A stretch of DNA of 60,336 nt from an uncultured Pseudomonadota bacterium (GTDB taxonomy: Bacteria > Myxococcota_A > UBA796 > SXON01). The stretch lies in contig CAISIK010000018.1 of NCBI GenBank assembly GCA_903885375.1, positions 1-60,336 of the forward strand, given 5' to 3'. Made by a program: the position numbers and the translations under genes. Within the stretch, counting starts at the first letter, position 1; every line of letters begins with the position of its first letter. Positions 42,184 to 50,210 of the stretch are shown here, piece after piece. Under the pieces are notes generated by a model. The model searched no databases. It saw only the letters and a list, made by a program, of their open reading frames with translations, and was not told the origin of the DNA.

Positions 42184-43506
42184 TCAGCTCCCCGAGAACT
42201 GGACCTCGTCGAAGAAGAGCGAGGGCGAGCGGGTGCCCGACCACGTCCACACGTCGCTGGCGGGCTCCACGAGGTGGCCGAGCACCTCCTCGATGCCGCC
42301 CGACACGTTCATCTCGCCGAGGTGCCCGGTGACCTCGCCATGCTCCACGAGCAGGCCCTGGATGCCGAAGCTGAAGTCGCCCGTGAGGCCGTTGCTGTTG
42401 CCGCCGAGGAAGCCGGTGACCACGATACATTTCGGTGTGTCACGAAGGATCTGCTCGGGGCTGCGCGCTCCGGGGGTCACCACCCAGTTGCTCCGCCCGC
42501 CAGTGGTGGCCGGCATGCCGAGCTTCCGACTGTAGTAGGTGTTGATGTAGTAGTTCGCGAGCACGCCCGCCTCGATCACGGGCATCGGGCGCGACACCAG
42601 CGCATCGCCATCCCAGGGGCGGGAGCCGAGGCCGCGACGGATGTTCGGCACGTCCTGGATCGTGAGCGCCGGGTTGGCGATGCGGGTGCCCTGCCGCCCG
42701 GCCAGGAAGCTGCGCTGCTGGTGCAGCTCGCTGCCGGAGAGGGGGCCGCCGATCACGCCGAGGATGCGCCCGGCCGCGTGGTTCTGCAGCAGCATCGGGT
42801 AGCGACCCGAGGGGATGGACTTGCTGCCCAGACGTTCGGCGGCCTTCCGCCAGGCTTCCGCGGCGATGAAGGCAGAGTCGGGGAGATCGGCGCGATGCAG
42901 CGCCGAGTACCAGGCGGTGGCCTCCGGACGCCGGCCGCCCGGCTCCTCGAGGGTGAGCTCCACCCCGGCCCCAAAACCGGTGCCCGCGCGGGCCCCCTCG
43001 AACCCGTTGGACATCACGCGCACCGACTCGTCGGAGGAGTCGCCCACGTGCACCGTGGCGCTGAGCACCTGCTTGCGGTTGGGCAACGCATCCACCGCGG
43101 CTTCGAGCGCCTCGGCGGCGATGCGGCGCGCTTCCACCGGGAGCAAGGCATGGCCGGCGTCGAACGCATCGAGCTCGGCCTCGGTGGCCCCCCGCCCGCA
43201 GGCGGAGAGCGGCGGCTGCCGACGTTCGGGCTCGGGTTCGAGCACCCGAGTGGCCGCGACGGCCCGCACGAGGAACTCGCCCAGCGCCTCGGGACGGAGG
43301 TCGGAGGTGCTGTGGGCCGAGAAGCGGTCATCCACCAGCAGCGAGAGGCTCAGCCCGCGGCTGGTGGCCTGCGTGGCCTGCTCGAGCTTGCCGGCGCGGC
43401 GCATGAGCGAGAGCTCGGTGCTCCTCGACACGGACACCGACACTTCTTCGGCGCCGAGCGCGCGGGCGCGCTCCACCGTGGCACGCGCCAGATCGACGAT
43501 ACTCAT
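42184..43506 (-). CDS. pmbA: PmbA (TldE) subunit of the TldD/TldE protease, 440 aa
   Basis: Partner of TldD in the heterodimeric metalloprotease that trims unfolded peptides, matures microcin-type RiPPs and degrades antitoxins in other bacteria. Family features: N-terminal AEEVSVSVSRSTELSLMRR, ASRGL-type strand, LLQNHAAGRILGVIGGPLSG (aligned to the TldD metal helix but without HExxxH), and C-terminal GFLGGNSNGLTGDFSFGIQG. The ATG overlaps the tldD stop (ATGA, 43503-43506). Last gene of the seven-gene operon. Confidence 0.9.
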   Translation of the reverse strand: MSIVDLARATVERARALGAEEVSVSVSRSTELSLMRRAGKLEQATQATSRGLSLSLLVDDRFSAHSTSDLRPEALGEFLVRAVAATRVLEPEPERRQPPLSACGRGATEAELDAFDAGHALLPVEARRIAAEALEAAVDALPNRKQVLSATVHVGDSSDESVRVMSNGFEGARAGTGFGAGVELTLEEPGGRRPEATAWYSALHRADLPDSAFIAAEAWRKAAERLGSKSIPSGRYPMLLQNHAAGRILGVIGGPLSGSELHQQRSFLAGRQGTRIANPALTIQDVPNIRRGLGSRPWDGDALVSRPMPVIEAGVLANYYINTYYSRKLGMPATTGGRSNWVVTPGARSPEQILRDTPKCIVVTGFLGGNSNGLTGDFSFGIQGLLVEHGEVTGHLGEMNVSGGIEEVLGHLVEPASDVWTWSGTRSPSLFFDEVQFSGS

Positions 43507-44915
43507 GCCGACACCCCACCCACCGAGAGCTTCGAGACCTTGACCGTGGGCATTCCCTGGCTGACCGGCACGCTCTGGCCGTCCTTGCCGCAGGTCCACC
43601 CCCCTTCGTCGATCTTCAGGTCGTTGCCGACCATCTCGATGGTGGCGAGCACCTCCGGACCGTTGCCGATGAGGTTCACGTCCTTGATGGGGCGGGTGAG
43701 CTTGCCGCCCTCGATGAGGTAGCCGCGGCGCACGTAGAAGGCGAAGTCGCCCGCGCCGATCTGCACCTGCCCGTTGGCGAAGTCGGCGCAGTAGATGCCG
43801 TTCTGCACGCTGGCGATGATCTCCTCGGGCGTGAACGAGCCCGACTCCATGTAGGTGCTCCGCATGCGCGGGAGCACCACGTGCCGGAAGCTCTCGCGCC
43901 GGCCGGAACCCGTGGGGGTGACGCCGTAGTGGCGCGCGCTGATCTCGTCGTGGAGGAAACCCCGGAGGATGCCATCCTCCACGAGCACGGTGCGCTCGGG
44001 GGCGTTGCCCTCGTCGTCGGTGTTGATGCTGCCGCGGGCGTGGGGGATGGTGCCGTCGTCCACCACGGTGACGCCGCGGGGAGCGATGCGCTGGCCCACG
44101 CGGTCCGCGAAGATGCTGATGCCCTTGCGGTTGAAGTCGGCTTCGAGGCCGTGGCCGATGGCCTCGTGGAGGAGGATGCCCGAGGAGCCCGCGCCGAGCA
44201 CGACCGTCATCTCACCGGCGGGAGCCTTGGCGGCGTCGAACAGCAGGAGGGTGTCGTCGACCGCCTTCTGACACATCTTCGATACACGGGCCTCGTCGTA
44301 GAACTCCAGGCCCGCCCGCTGGGCGAGGTTGGCGCTGGAGCTCTCTTTCTTCTCGCCGTCCCGCGCGGTGCACACGACCCAGCCGCGGGTCATCGGCTGG
44401 TAGTCGTACACGAGCCGGCCGTCGGGGCGGGCGATGAGCACGTGCTTGAAGCTGTCGCCCAGCGAGGTCTCCACGCGGATCACGCGCGGGTCGGCGGCGA
44501 AGGCCCGACGCTCCCAGTCGCGCACCATCGCCACGCGGGTTTCGAGGTCCACCCCCTCCCAGGGGCGCTCGGCGGGGTACCGATCACCGAGGCGGCGCTC
44601 CGACAGCGGCACGGGCTGGACCTGCCGCGAGCCGCGGGCGATCTCGGAGGCCACCTCCGCCGCCTGCATCATCGCGGCTTCGGTGAGGTCCTCCGTGTAG
44701 GCGTAGCCCACCTGGTCCCCCACCACGACCCGCACGCCTACGCCGAGATCGACGTGCGTGCTCGCCCGGTTCACCTTGCCATCGGACAGGGCCACGGAGG
44801 TGCTGCCGGAGTGCTCGAAGAACAGGTCGGCATCATCCGCCCCGCGTGCGAGCGCCGTTCGCAGCACACGACGGCAGAGGTCGGCATCTACACCAAAGGA
44901 AGAAAAGTGGGTCAA
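43503..44915 (-). CDS. tldD: TldD metalloprotease subunit, 470 aa
   Basis: Carries the zinc motif HEAIGHGLEAD (HExxxH...E/D) that supplies catalysis for the TldD/TldE dimer, together with SGILLHEA, GRRESFRHVVLPRM and GGKLTRPIKDVNLIGNGPEVL. The start is TTG 44913-44915, 22 bases after the aroC stop, with no good Shine-Dalgarno. Length is normal. Together with PmbA it should act on short extended peptides; an associated precursor peptide is not visible in the window. Confidence 0.92.
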   Translation of the reverse strand: MTHFSSFGVDADLCRRVLRTALARGADDADLFFEHSGSTSVALSDGKVNRASTHVDLGVGVRVVVGDQVGYAYTEDLTEAAMMQAAEVASEIARGSRQVQPVPLSERRLGDRYPAERPWEGVDLETRVAMVRDWERRAFAADPRVIRVETSLGDSFKHVLIARPDGRLVYDYQPMTRGWVVCTARDGEKKESSSANLAQRAGLEFYDEARVSKMCQKAVDDTLLLFDAAKAPAGEMTVVLGAGSSGILLHEAIGHGLEADFNRKGISIFADRVGQRIAPRGVTVVDDGTIPHARGSINTDDEGNAPERTVLVEDGILRGFLHDEISARHYGVTPTGSGRRESFRHVVLPRMRSTYMESGSFTPEEIIASVQNGIYCADFANGQVQIGAGDFAFYVRRGYLIEGGKLTRPIKDVNLIGNGPEVLATIEMVGNDLKIDEGGWTCGKDGQSVPVSQGMPTVKVSKLSVGGVSA

Positions 44916-44937
44916 CCGGGCACCGGGGATGAAGGAT

Positions 44938-46035
44938 TCAGGTACACACCGCTGGCGCCGGCGTCAGCCGCTCCAGCCAGTGATCGACGAGGACGAGACA
45001 GGTCATGGCTTCCACGAGCGCCACCGCGCGGGGGAGCACGCAGGGGTCGTGTCGCCCCTTCGGCTCAAGCACCACGGGTTCGCCGGTGCGGGTGACGGTG
45101 TGCTGGGGCTTGAAGATGGTCGCGACGGGCTTGAACGCCACGCTGAGCTCGACCGGCATCCCGTTGCTGATGCCGCCCTGCACCCCGCCCGACCGGTTGC
45201 TCGAGGTGAGCGGCCGCCCTCCAGGCCCCGGCACGAAGGGATCGTTGTGCTCGCTGCCGCGCGCGAAGGTACCGGCGTAGCCGCTGCCCGACTCGAAGCC
45301 CTTCGCCGCGGGCAGCGAGAGCATGGCCTTCGCGAGATCGGCCTCCAGCTTGTCGAACACCGGCCCGCCGAGTCCGGCCGGCACGCCTCGTGCCACGCAG
45401 CGCACTACGCCGCCGAGCGTGTCGCCCTCCGCGCGGGCCGCGCGGATCGCCGCCTCCATGCGCGCTGCAGGCTCGGGCGCGGGGCAGCGGACGGCGTTGG
45501 CCTCCACCTGCTCGCGCCCCACCCGCTCGCTGTCCACCGGCCCGGCGTCGATGTCCGCCACGCGCTGCACCCAGCCGACCACTTCCATGCCCGCCCCGGC
45601 GAGCACCTGCCGGGCAACCGCGCCCGCCGCCACGCGCCCCACCGTTTCGCGCGCGCTCGCCCGACCGCCGCCGCGCCAGTCACGCCAGCCGAACCGCGCC
45701 TCCCACGTGTAGTCGGCGTGGGAAGGCCGATACACGTCCTTAAGTTGGTTGTAACTTTCTGATCTGGCGTCTGTGTTACGAAACAGTATCGCGATCGGGG
45801 TGCCGACCGTGCGCCCCTCGAACAGGCCGCTGAGCACCTCCGGCGCGTCGGCCTCGGTGCGCGGGGTGGTGAGCGTGCTCTGGCCGGGGCGGCGGCGGTC
45901 GAGGTCGGCGCGCAGGGCGGCGAGGTCGAGCAGGAGGCCGGGCGGCACGCCGTCGATCACCACGCCCAGCGCGGGCCCGTGGCTCTCGCCGAAGGTGGTC
46001 ACCACGAACCGGCGTCCGAAGGAGTTTCCGCTCAC
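44938..46035 (-). CDS. aroC: Chorismate synthase, 365 aa
   Basis: Last shikimate-pathway enzyme (EPSP to chorismate, reduced FMN cofactor). Motifs: NSFGRRFVVTTFGESHG, RRPGQSTLTTPRTEAD, the FMN/substrate loop HADYTWEARFGWRDWRGGGRASARET, SNRSGGVQGGISNG, and the GRHDPCVLPRAV end. Complete. GTG 46033-46035 overlaps the upstream stop (GTGA). It is unusual for aroC to sit between a small lipocalin-like gene and tldD rather than with other aro genes. Confidence 0.95.
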   Translation of the reverse strand: MSGNSFGRRFVVTTFGESHGPALGVVIDGVPPGLLLDLAALRADLDRRRPGQSTLTTPRTEADAPEVLSGLFEGRTVGTPIAILFRNTDARSESYNQLKDVYRPSHADYTWEARFGWRDWRGGGRASARETVGRVAAGAVARQVLAGAGMEVVGWVQRVADIDAGPVDSERVGREQVEANAVRCPAPEPAARMEAAIRAARAEGDTLGGVVRCVARGVPAGLGGPVFDKLEADLAKAMLSLPAAKGFESGSGYAGTFARGSEHNDPFVPGPGGRPLTSSNRSGGVQGGISNGMPVELSVAFKPVATIFKPQHTVTRTGEPVVLEPKGRHDPCVLPRAVALVEAMTCLVLVDHWLERLTPAPAVCT

Positions 46036-46469
46036 GCCGCCTCCGCCCGGCGCCACACCATCTGCACCTCGGGGGCAGCCTCGCCGGGCCAGGTGACGTC
46101 GCATTCGATGCGGTCGGCGAAGAACCGCCACTCCACCGAGGGCTCGCCGGGCGGGGTGATCCACACGAGGCCCTCGCGGGTGCGCTCCACCGGGTACTCG
46201 CGCAGGGTGGCGCCGGGGAGGAGGTGCAACACCCGCAGCGAGCCATCCTCGGGCTCGAACCGGTAGAAGCAGCGGTCCTCGTGGGCATCGCCCAGCTCCC
46301 GGACCTCCACGAAGCTGCCATCGAGCAGCGGGCGGGCCATCATGCGCGCGGCCACCGGCTCGCCGTGCGCCGTGCCCTCGCCGGCCCATTCGCCGAGGAA
46401 GGGGGTGAAGGCCTCCGCCTCCCGAAGCGCGCGCTCCACCCGCTCCCGCCAGGCCGCTTCTTCACTCAC
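46032..46469 (-). CDS. Small lipocalin/DUF1579-like protein, 145 aa
   Basis: GTG 46467-46469 overlaps the SGNH gene stop (GTGA) and its own stop overlaps aroC. The pattern FTPFLGEWAGEGTAHGEPV, MMARPLLDGSFVEV and repeated beta-strands fits a small beta-barrel of the DUF1579/nitrobindin-like kind. No haem-ligand His is clear. Cytosolic (no signal). Ligand and role unknown; it is translationally locked between two very different genes. Confidence 0.55.
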   Translation of the reverse strand: MSEEAAWRERVERALREAEAFTPFLGEWAGEGTAHGEPVAARMMARPLLDGSFVEVRELGDAHEDRCFYRFEPEDGSLRVLHLLPGATLREYPVERTREGLVWITPPGEPSVEWRFFADRIECDVTWPGEAAPEVQMVWRRAEAA

Positions 46470-48487
46470 AACCACCCCGCCGCGCGCAGGTCGTCGAGCA
46501 CCCAGCCGGCGAGGCGCTGGTGGCCCTGCACGGTGAGGTGGCAGTCGTCGAGGAAGTCGTCGGGGTCGCCGGCTTCGACGAACCGTTCGGCGGCATCGAG
46601 CGCGCGGGCGCCATGCTCGGCCGCGACCTCCTGCAGGAGCGCCGCGTACGGGCGCATGGGCGCCGGGTCGGGGTTGAGGCCTTCGGTGAGCAGGAGCACG
46701 TGGGTGTTGCGTTTCTCGGCGAGGCCGAGGATGAGTTCGAGGTTCTCGCGGGCATCGGGCAGGGGCACCGCCACCGCCGCCTCCCTTCGCCAGCTCTTGA
46801 GCAGGAAGGAGAAGCCCACATAGCTCCGAAACGCGCGCAAGCCGGCCAGCGTGCGGGTGACGACCGCGTTCGGTGGCGCCTGGTACTGCGCGAGCAGCGC
46901 CTTGTGGGTGGCCACCCCCGTGGAGAAGATGTCGTTGTGGCCGACGTAGAGCACGAGGATGTCGGGGGCGAGCCGCTCGAGCTGGCTCTCCGCGTACAGC
47001 CGGATGTGCAGGGTGTTCCAGCCGCCCACGCCCTGGTTCACCACCTCCCAGGCCGGGTCGCCGATCGCCGTTTCGAGCGCGCGCGGCCAGAAGAGGTTGA
47101 TGTCGTCCATCTGGTAGGCGCCGCCGGTGCTCGACCCGCCGAGGGCCACGATGCGCCGCACGCCCGGCCTGGGCTCGGGCGGCTTCACGGGGAAACCATC
47201 CGAGGGGTAGTCCCGGTATTTCTTGAGCTCGAGGAGCTCGCGGAACTCGGTGGCGGCGCGCCCGTAGCCGCTCGTGTGCACCCATGTGTCGTTGACCGCG
47301 GTGTGGCGGAGGCCCCCCTCCACGAGGAGCCCCATCGCCGCGAGCGCCCCCCAGGACCACGGCCCGACCGCCCGGACGTGCCGGCTGTTCGCGTACACGA
47401 GGCCGGCCCAGGGCACCAACGCACCCGCCACGAGCGCCCAGCCGGGGGCGTCGGGGTAGCGCAGGCTGCACGAAAGGAGCGCCACCGACGGGAGCGCGCT
47501 CGCTGCCAGCGCAACCCGCAGGGGAAAGGCCTTCGCGAGCGCCCCGACGGCGAGCAGGAGCGTGACGAGACCGGGGAAGACGAGCGGGACCATCGCTTCG
47601 GGGAAGGACAGCAGACGCACCGATTCGAGCCAACGCTCGGCGGGGACGAGGGCAACGAGCGGCGCCAACGCCATCGGGGCCAGCGCCGCGAGCCCCGGCA
47701 AGCGGCGCCAGAGCGCGGTGCCCAGCGCGGCACCCAGAAGCCACGACGACGCCGCTGCCGCCATCCCCCGGGTGAACGGAACGCCACCCGACGAAGCCCG
47801 GGGCGCCTTCGGGCCGAGGTACTCCACGCTCCCCACGCGCACGCGCTCCACGCCGGGGCGGAGCACCCACGGCCCCGCGAGCCGGCCGCCGGTGCAGGAG
47901 GTGCTGCCGCTGGGGGTGGTCACCTCCACGCCGGCGTCGGTCACGCGGAGGGTGGCGGTGAGCTGGCCGCTGGGAAGCGCGAGCGGCGCGCAGCGAAAGC
48001 CGCCCACGCCGCGAACGCTGGCGGCCGGGCCACGATCGAAGAGGATGCCATCCCCCGAGCCCTGGGCGGCCGCGCCACCGGGAGGGCGTCCGCCCGGATG
48101 AACGCCGCCGGGAGGGCCGCCGCCGCCGGGAGGCGGCATCGGAGGGCGACCGGGCGGCGCCCCGATGGGGGCCGCGATGCCGCCGCTGCGGCCGGCACGA
48201 ACCATCAACGAGCCGCCATCCGGAACGGTGGCCGTGATGCGCACGCTGTCGCCCACCACCAGGGGCTCGGGCGCCTGCGCGGCCTGGAGCCCCCGCAGCT
48301 CCACGCCCCACGGCACGCTCCGAAGCGGCCCCGCCAGCGCGGCGGTGGCGAGTTCCAGGGGCGGCGGCCCCGAGGCCCACCCCGGGCCCAGCGACTCGGG
48401 ACGGGTGCCGGCCCAGCCCCACCAGGACGCGAAGAGCAGACCGGCCACCCCGAGGATTCCCGCTCCGCGCGCCGCGGTGGGGCTCAA
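46466..48487 (-). CDS. Membrane protein with C-terminal SGNH/GDSL hydrolase domain, 673 aa
   Basis: TTG at 48485-48487 overlaps the upstream stop (TTGA). One N-terminal helix is followed by a ~190-residue exported part with a Gly/Pro-rich run (PPMPPPGGGGPPGG), then about six membrane helices (residues ~230-410). The C-terminal ~270 residues are an SGNH hydrolase: VALGGSSTGGAY (block I, nucleophile Ser), GGWNT, LYVGHNDI (block III G-x-N-D) and DDCHLTVQGH (block V DxxH). The topology suggests removal or transfer of acyl groups on exported glycans or lipids. Confidence 0.75.
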   Translation of the reverse strand: MSPTAARGAGILGVAGLLFASWWGWAGTRPESLGPGWASGPPPLELATAALAGPLRSVPWGVELRGLQAAQAPEPLVVGDSVRITATVPDGGSLMVRAGRSGGIAAPIGAPPGRPPMPPPGGGGPPGGVHPGGRPPGGAAAQGSGDGILFDRGPAASVRGVGGFRCAPLALPSGQLTATLRVTDAGVEVTTPSGSTSCTGGRLAGPWVLRPGVERVRVGSVEYLGPKAPRASSGGVPFTRGMAAAASSWLLGAALGTALWRRLPGLAALAPMALAPLVALVPAERWLESVRLLSFPEAMVPLVFPGLVTLLLAVGALAKAFPLRVALAASALPSVALLSCSLRYPDAPGWALVAGALVPWAGLVYANSRHVRAVGPWSWGALAAMGLLVEGGLRHTAVNDTWVHTSGYGRAATEFRELLELKKYRDYPSDGFPVKPPEPRPGVRRIVALGGSSTGGAYQMDDINLFWPRALETAIGDPAWEVVNQGVGGWNTLHIRLYAESQLERLAPDILVLYVGHNDIFSTGVATHKALLAQYQAPPNAVVTRTLAGLRAFRSYVGFSFLLKSWRREAAVAVPLPDARENLELILGLAEKRNTHVLLLTEGLNPDPAPMRPYAALLQEVAAEHGARALDAAERFVEAGDPDDFLDDCHLTVQGHQRLAGWVLDDLRAAGWL

Positions 48488-49431
48488 GGCGCCGCCTCCG
48501 CCCGGGCACAGCGGAACCCGCTCGTCTTGCGCCGGAGCTCCACAGGGAAGGCGTTGTAGTCCATCGCGAGGTTCGGGCGCGGGTCGGCGAAGTAACTGAA
48601 GCCCCGAGCGCCGGCGTAGAGGCCGAGGGTGGGGGTGCGGAGGTCGAGGAGGGCGGAGGCGTCGGCGAACGTCACCTCCTCCCAGCTCCGCATGCGGACG
48701 GTCTCCACCCACTCCCAGGCGTTGCCGTACCCATCGAGCAGGCCGTACCGGCTCGCGCCCGACGGGAACGCGCCCACGGGCGAGGTCGTGAGCCAGCCAT
48801 CGGCCTGGTCGTAGTTGGGCGCCGCCATGATGCCGCGGTTCATGCGGCCCTCGGCGTACTCCGCACCCCAGGGGTAGGCGGTCTCCGACGCGGCGGGGCC
48901 GAGCACGGCGAGCTGCCACTCGGGCTCGGTGGGCAGGCGCGCACCGCGCCACGCGCAGAACTCGCGGGCGTCGTACCAGTTGGTGAGCACCACCGGATGG
49001 TCCTCGGTGCCGGCGGGGGGCACGGGGCCATCCCAGTTCCAGTCCTTCTCGGCCCAGGGCTCTTCCACGTGCGGCGGGCGGTACCCGGTGGCGGCGAGGA
49101 AGGCGCCGTATGCGCGGCGGGTGACCTCCGTCTCGTCGATCCAGAAGCCCGACACCCGCACGGTCTTCGACACGAGCGGATCATGCGCGAGGCCGGGGCA
49201 CCGGCCGGTAGAAACCTCATCCGCAGCGCATTGGAACGACGGCAAAACGACCGGGTGCTGCCCCGGCGGTGGGCGGCGAATGGCGCCGCGCGGACCGGTG
49301 TTCACCTCGGCGCCGGGAACGTGCACCATGCCGGCGAGCTCGCCCGTACCGCGCTCCACCGCGGGCGCGGCCGACCCGGGAGCGCCGGGACCGCCTTCCC
49401 CGGCGCAGGCAGCGAGGAGCAGCACGATCAC
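48484..49431 (-). CDS. Formylglycine-generating-enzyme-like (SUMF1/EgtB-type) lipoprotein, 315 aa
   Basis: The GTG at 49429-49431 (overlapping the upstream TGA) gives signal IVLLLAACAGE with a lipobox, so this copy is membrane-anchored and exported. The FGE-sulfatase fold is clear: SGFWIDETEVTRRAYGAFLAAT, HPVVLTNWYDAREFCAWRGARLPTEPEW, YGLLDGYGNAWEWVE and final TSGFRCAR. Such domains install formylglycine in sulfatases, but many exported bacterial copies are non-catalytic binding modules. No sulfatase gene is nearby. Confidence 0.85.
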   Translation of the reverse strand: MIVLLLAACAGEGGPGAPGSAAPAVERGTGELAGMVHVPGAEVNTGPRGAIRRPPPGQHPVVLPSFQCAADEVSTGRCPGLAHDPLVSKTVRVSGFWIDETEVTRRAYGAFLAATGYRPPHVEEPWAEKDWNWDGPVPPAGTEDHPVVLTNWYDAREFCAWRGARLPTEPEWQLAVLGPAASETAYPWGAEYAEGRMNRGIMAAPNYDQADGWLTTSPVGAFPSGASRYGLLDGYGNAWEWVETVRMRSWEEVTFADASALLDLRTPTLGLYAGARGFSYFADPRPNLAMDYNAFPVELRRKTSGFRCARAEAAP

Positions 49432-50177
49432 GGGTACACGCAGCGGAAGCCCACCGTGAGCCGCGGTTCGTCGCGGCGGACGGGCTCGCGGTGGGAGCAG
49501 CCGGCGTAGCTGGGCAGGTTCATGAACGAGCCGCCGCGCACGGTGTTCCAGGGCGAAGCCTGCACATCCACCGGGTCGATGGACGGGAGCCGCGCGTAGG
49601 CGTCGGGGCGGTAGGTGTCCCGCGTCCACTCCCAGACGTTGCCGAACATGTCGACGAGGCCGAAGGTGTTCGCTGGCGAGGCGGTGGTGGTGGCGTGCGT
49701 GAAAACGCCCGGGAGGCTGCCGTGCTTGCCCTCCTCGAACCACCACGCCACGCCGGAGTTCTCCGCCGGCGGTGCCGGGCGCGGCTCCACTCCGCAGGCC
49801 GCGCGCTCCCACTGGGCCTCCGTGGGCAGGCTCCCGCCCGCGCAGGTGCAGTAGGCCTCGGCCTCCCAGTACGAGACGGCCACGACGGGATGGTCCCCCC
49901 CGCGGCCGGCCGCGCGCGCAGTGGGCCCCGCGCCGACCGGGTTCGACGCCCGCCACCGCGCGCCTTCCGTCGACCAGCACCTCGCGTTCTCCCCGCCCGC
50001 GAACGCCTCGAACGCCGCCACCGACACCTCCGCGCGGTCGATCGCGAACGCCGACACCTGCACCGATCGGGCGGGCCGCGCGTCGGGCATGTCCTTGTCG
50101 CCCATCGTGAACGTGCCGGCGGGGATCGCCACCTTCGGTTCGGGCACGAGCGCGAGGAGCAGGAGAACGGCGACCAT
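49428..50177 (-). CDS. Second formylglycine-generating-enzyme-like protein, exported, 249 aa
   Basis: First gene of the seven-gene reverse operon. Signal MVAVLLLLALVPEP (no lipobox), then AIPAGTFTMGD, FAIDRAEVSVAAFEAFA, HPVVAVSYWEAEAYC, GSLPTEAQWERAACG, FGLVDMFGNVWEWTRD, TVRGGSF and RLTVGFRC. It is shorter than the lipoprotein copy but of the same fold; the pair may act together. TAGGTT (50186-50191) eight bases before the ATG is a likely -10. Divergent from the molybdenum-enzyme gene at 50211, with a 33-base gap. Confidence 0.85.
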   Translation of the reverse strand: MVAVLLLLALVPEPKVAIPAGTFTMGDKDMPDARPARSVQVSAFAIDRAEVSVAAFEAFAGGENARCWSTEGARWRASNPVGAGPTARAAGRGGDHPVVAVSYWEAEAYCTCAGGSLPTEAQWERAACGVEPRPAPPAENSGVAWWFEEGKHGSLPGVFTHATTTASPANTFGLVDMFGNVWEWTRDTYRPDAYARLPSIDPVDVQASPWNTVRGGSFMNLPSYAGCSHREPVRRDEPRLTVGFRCVYP

Positions 50178-50210
50178 CGCCGCCGAACCTATCCGGGTTA
50201 GCCCGAACCG

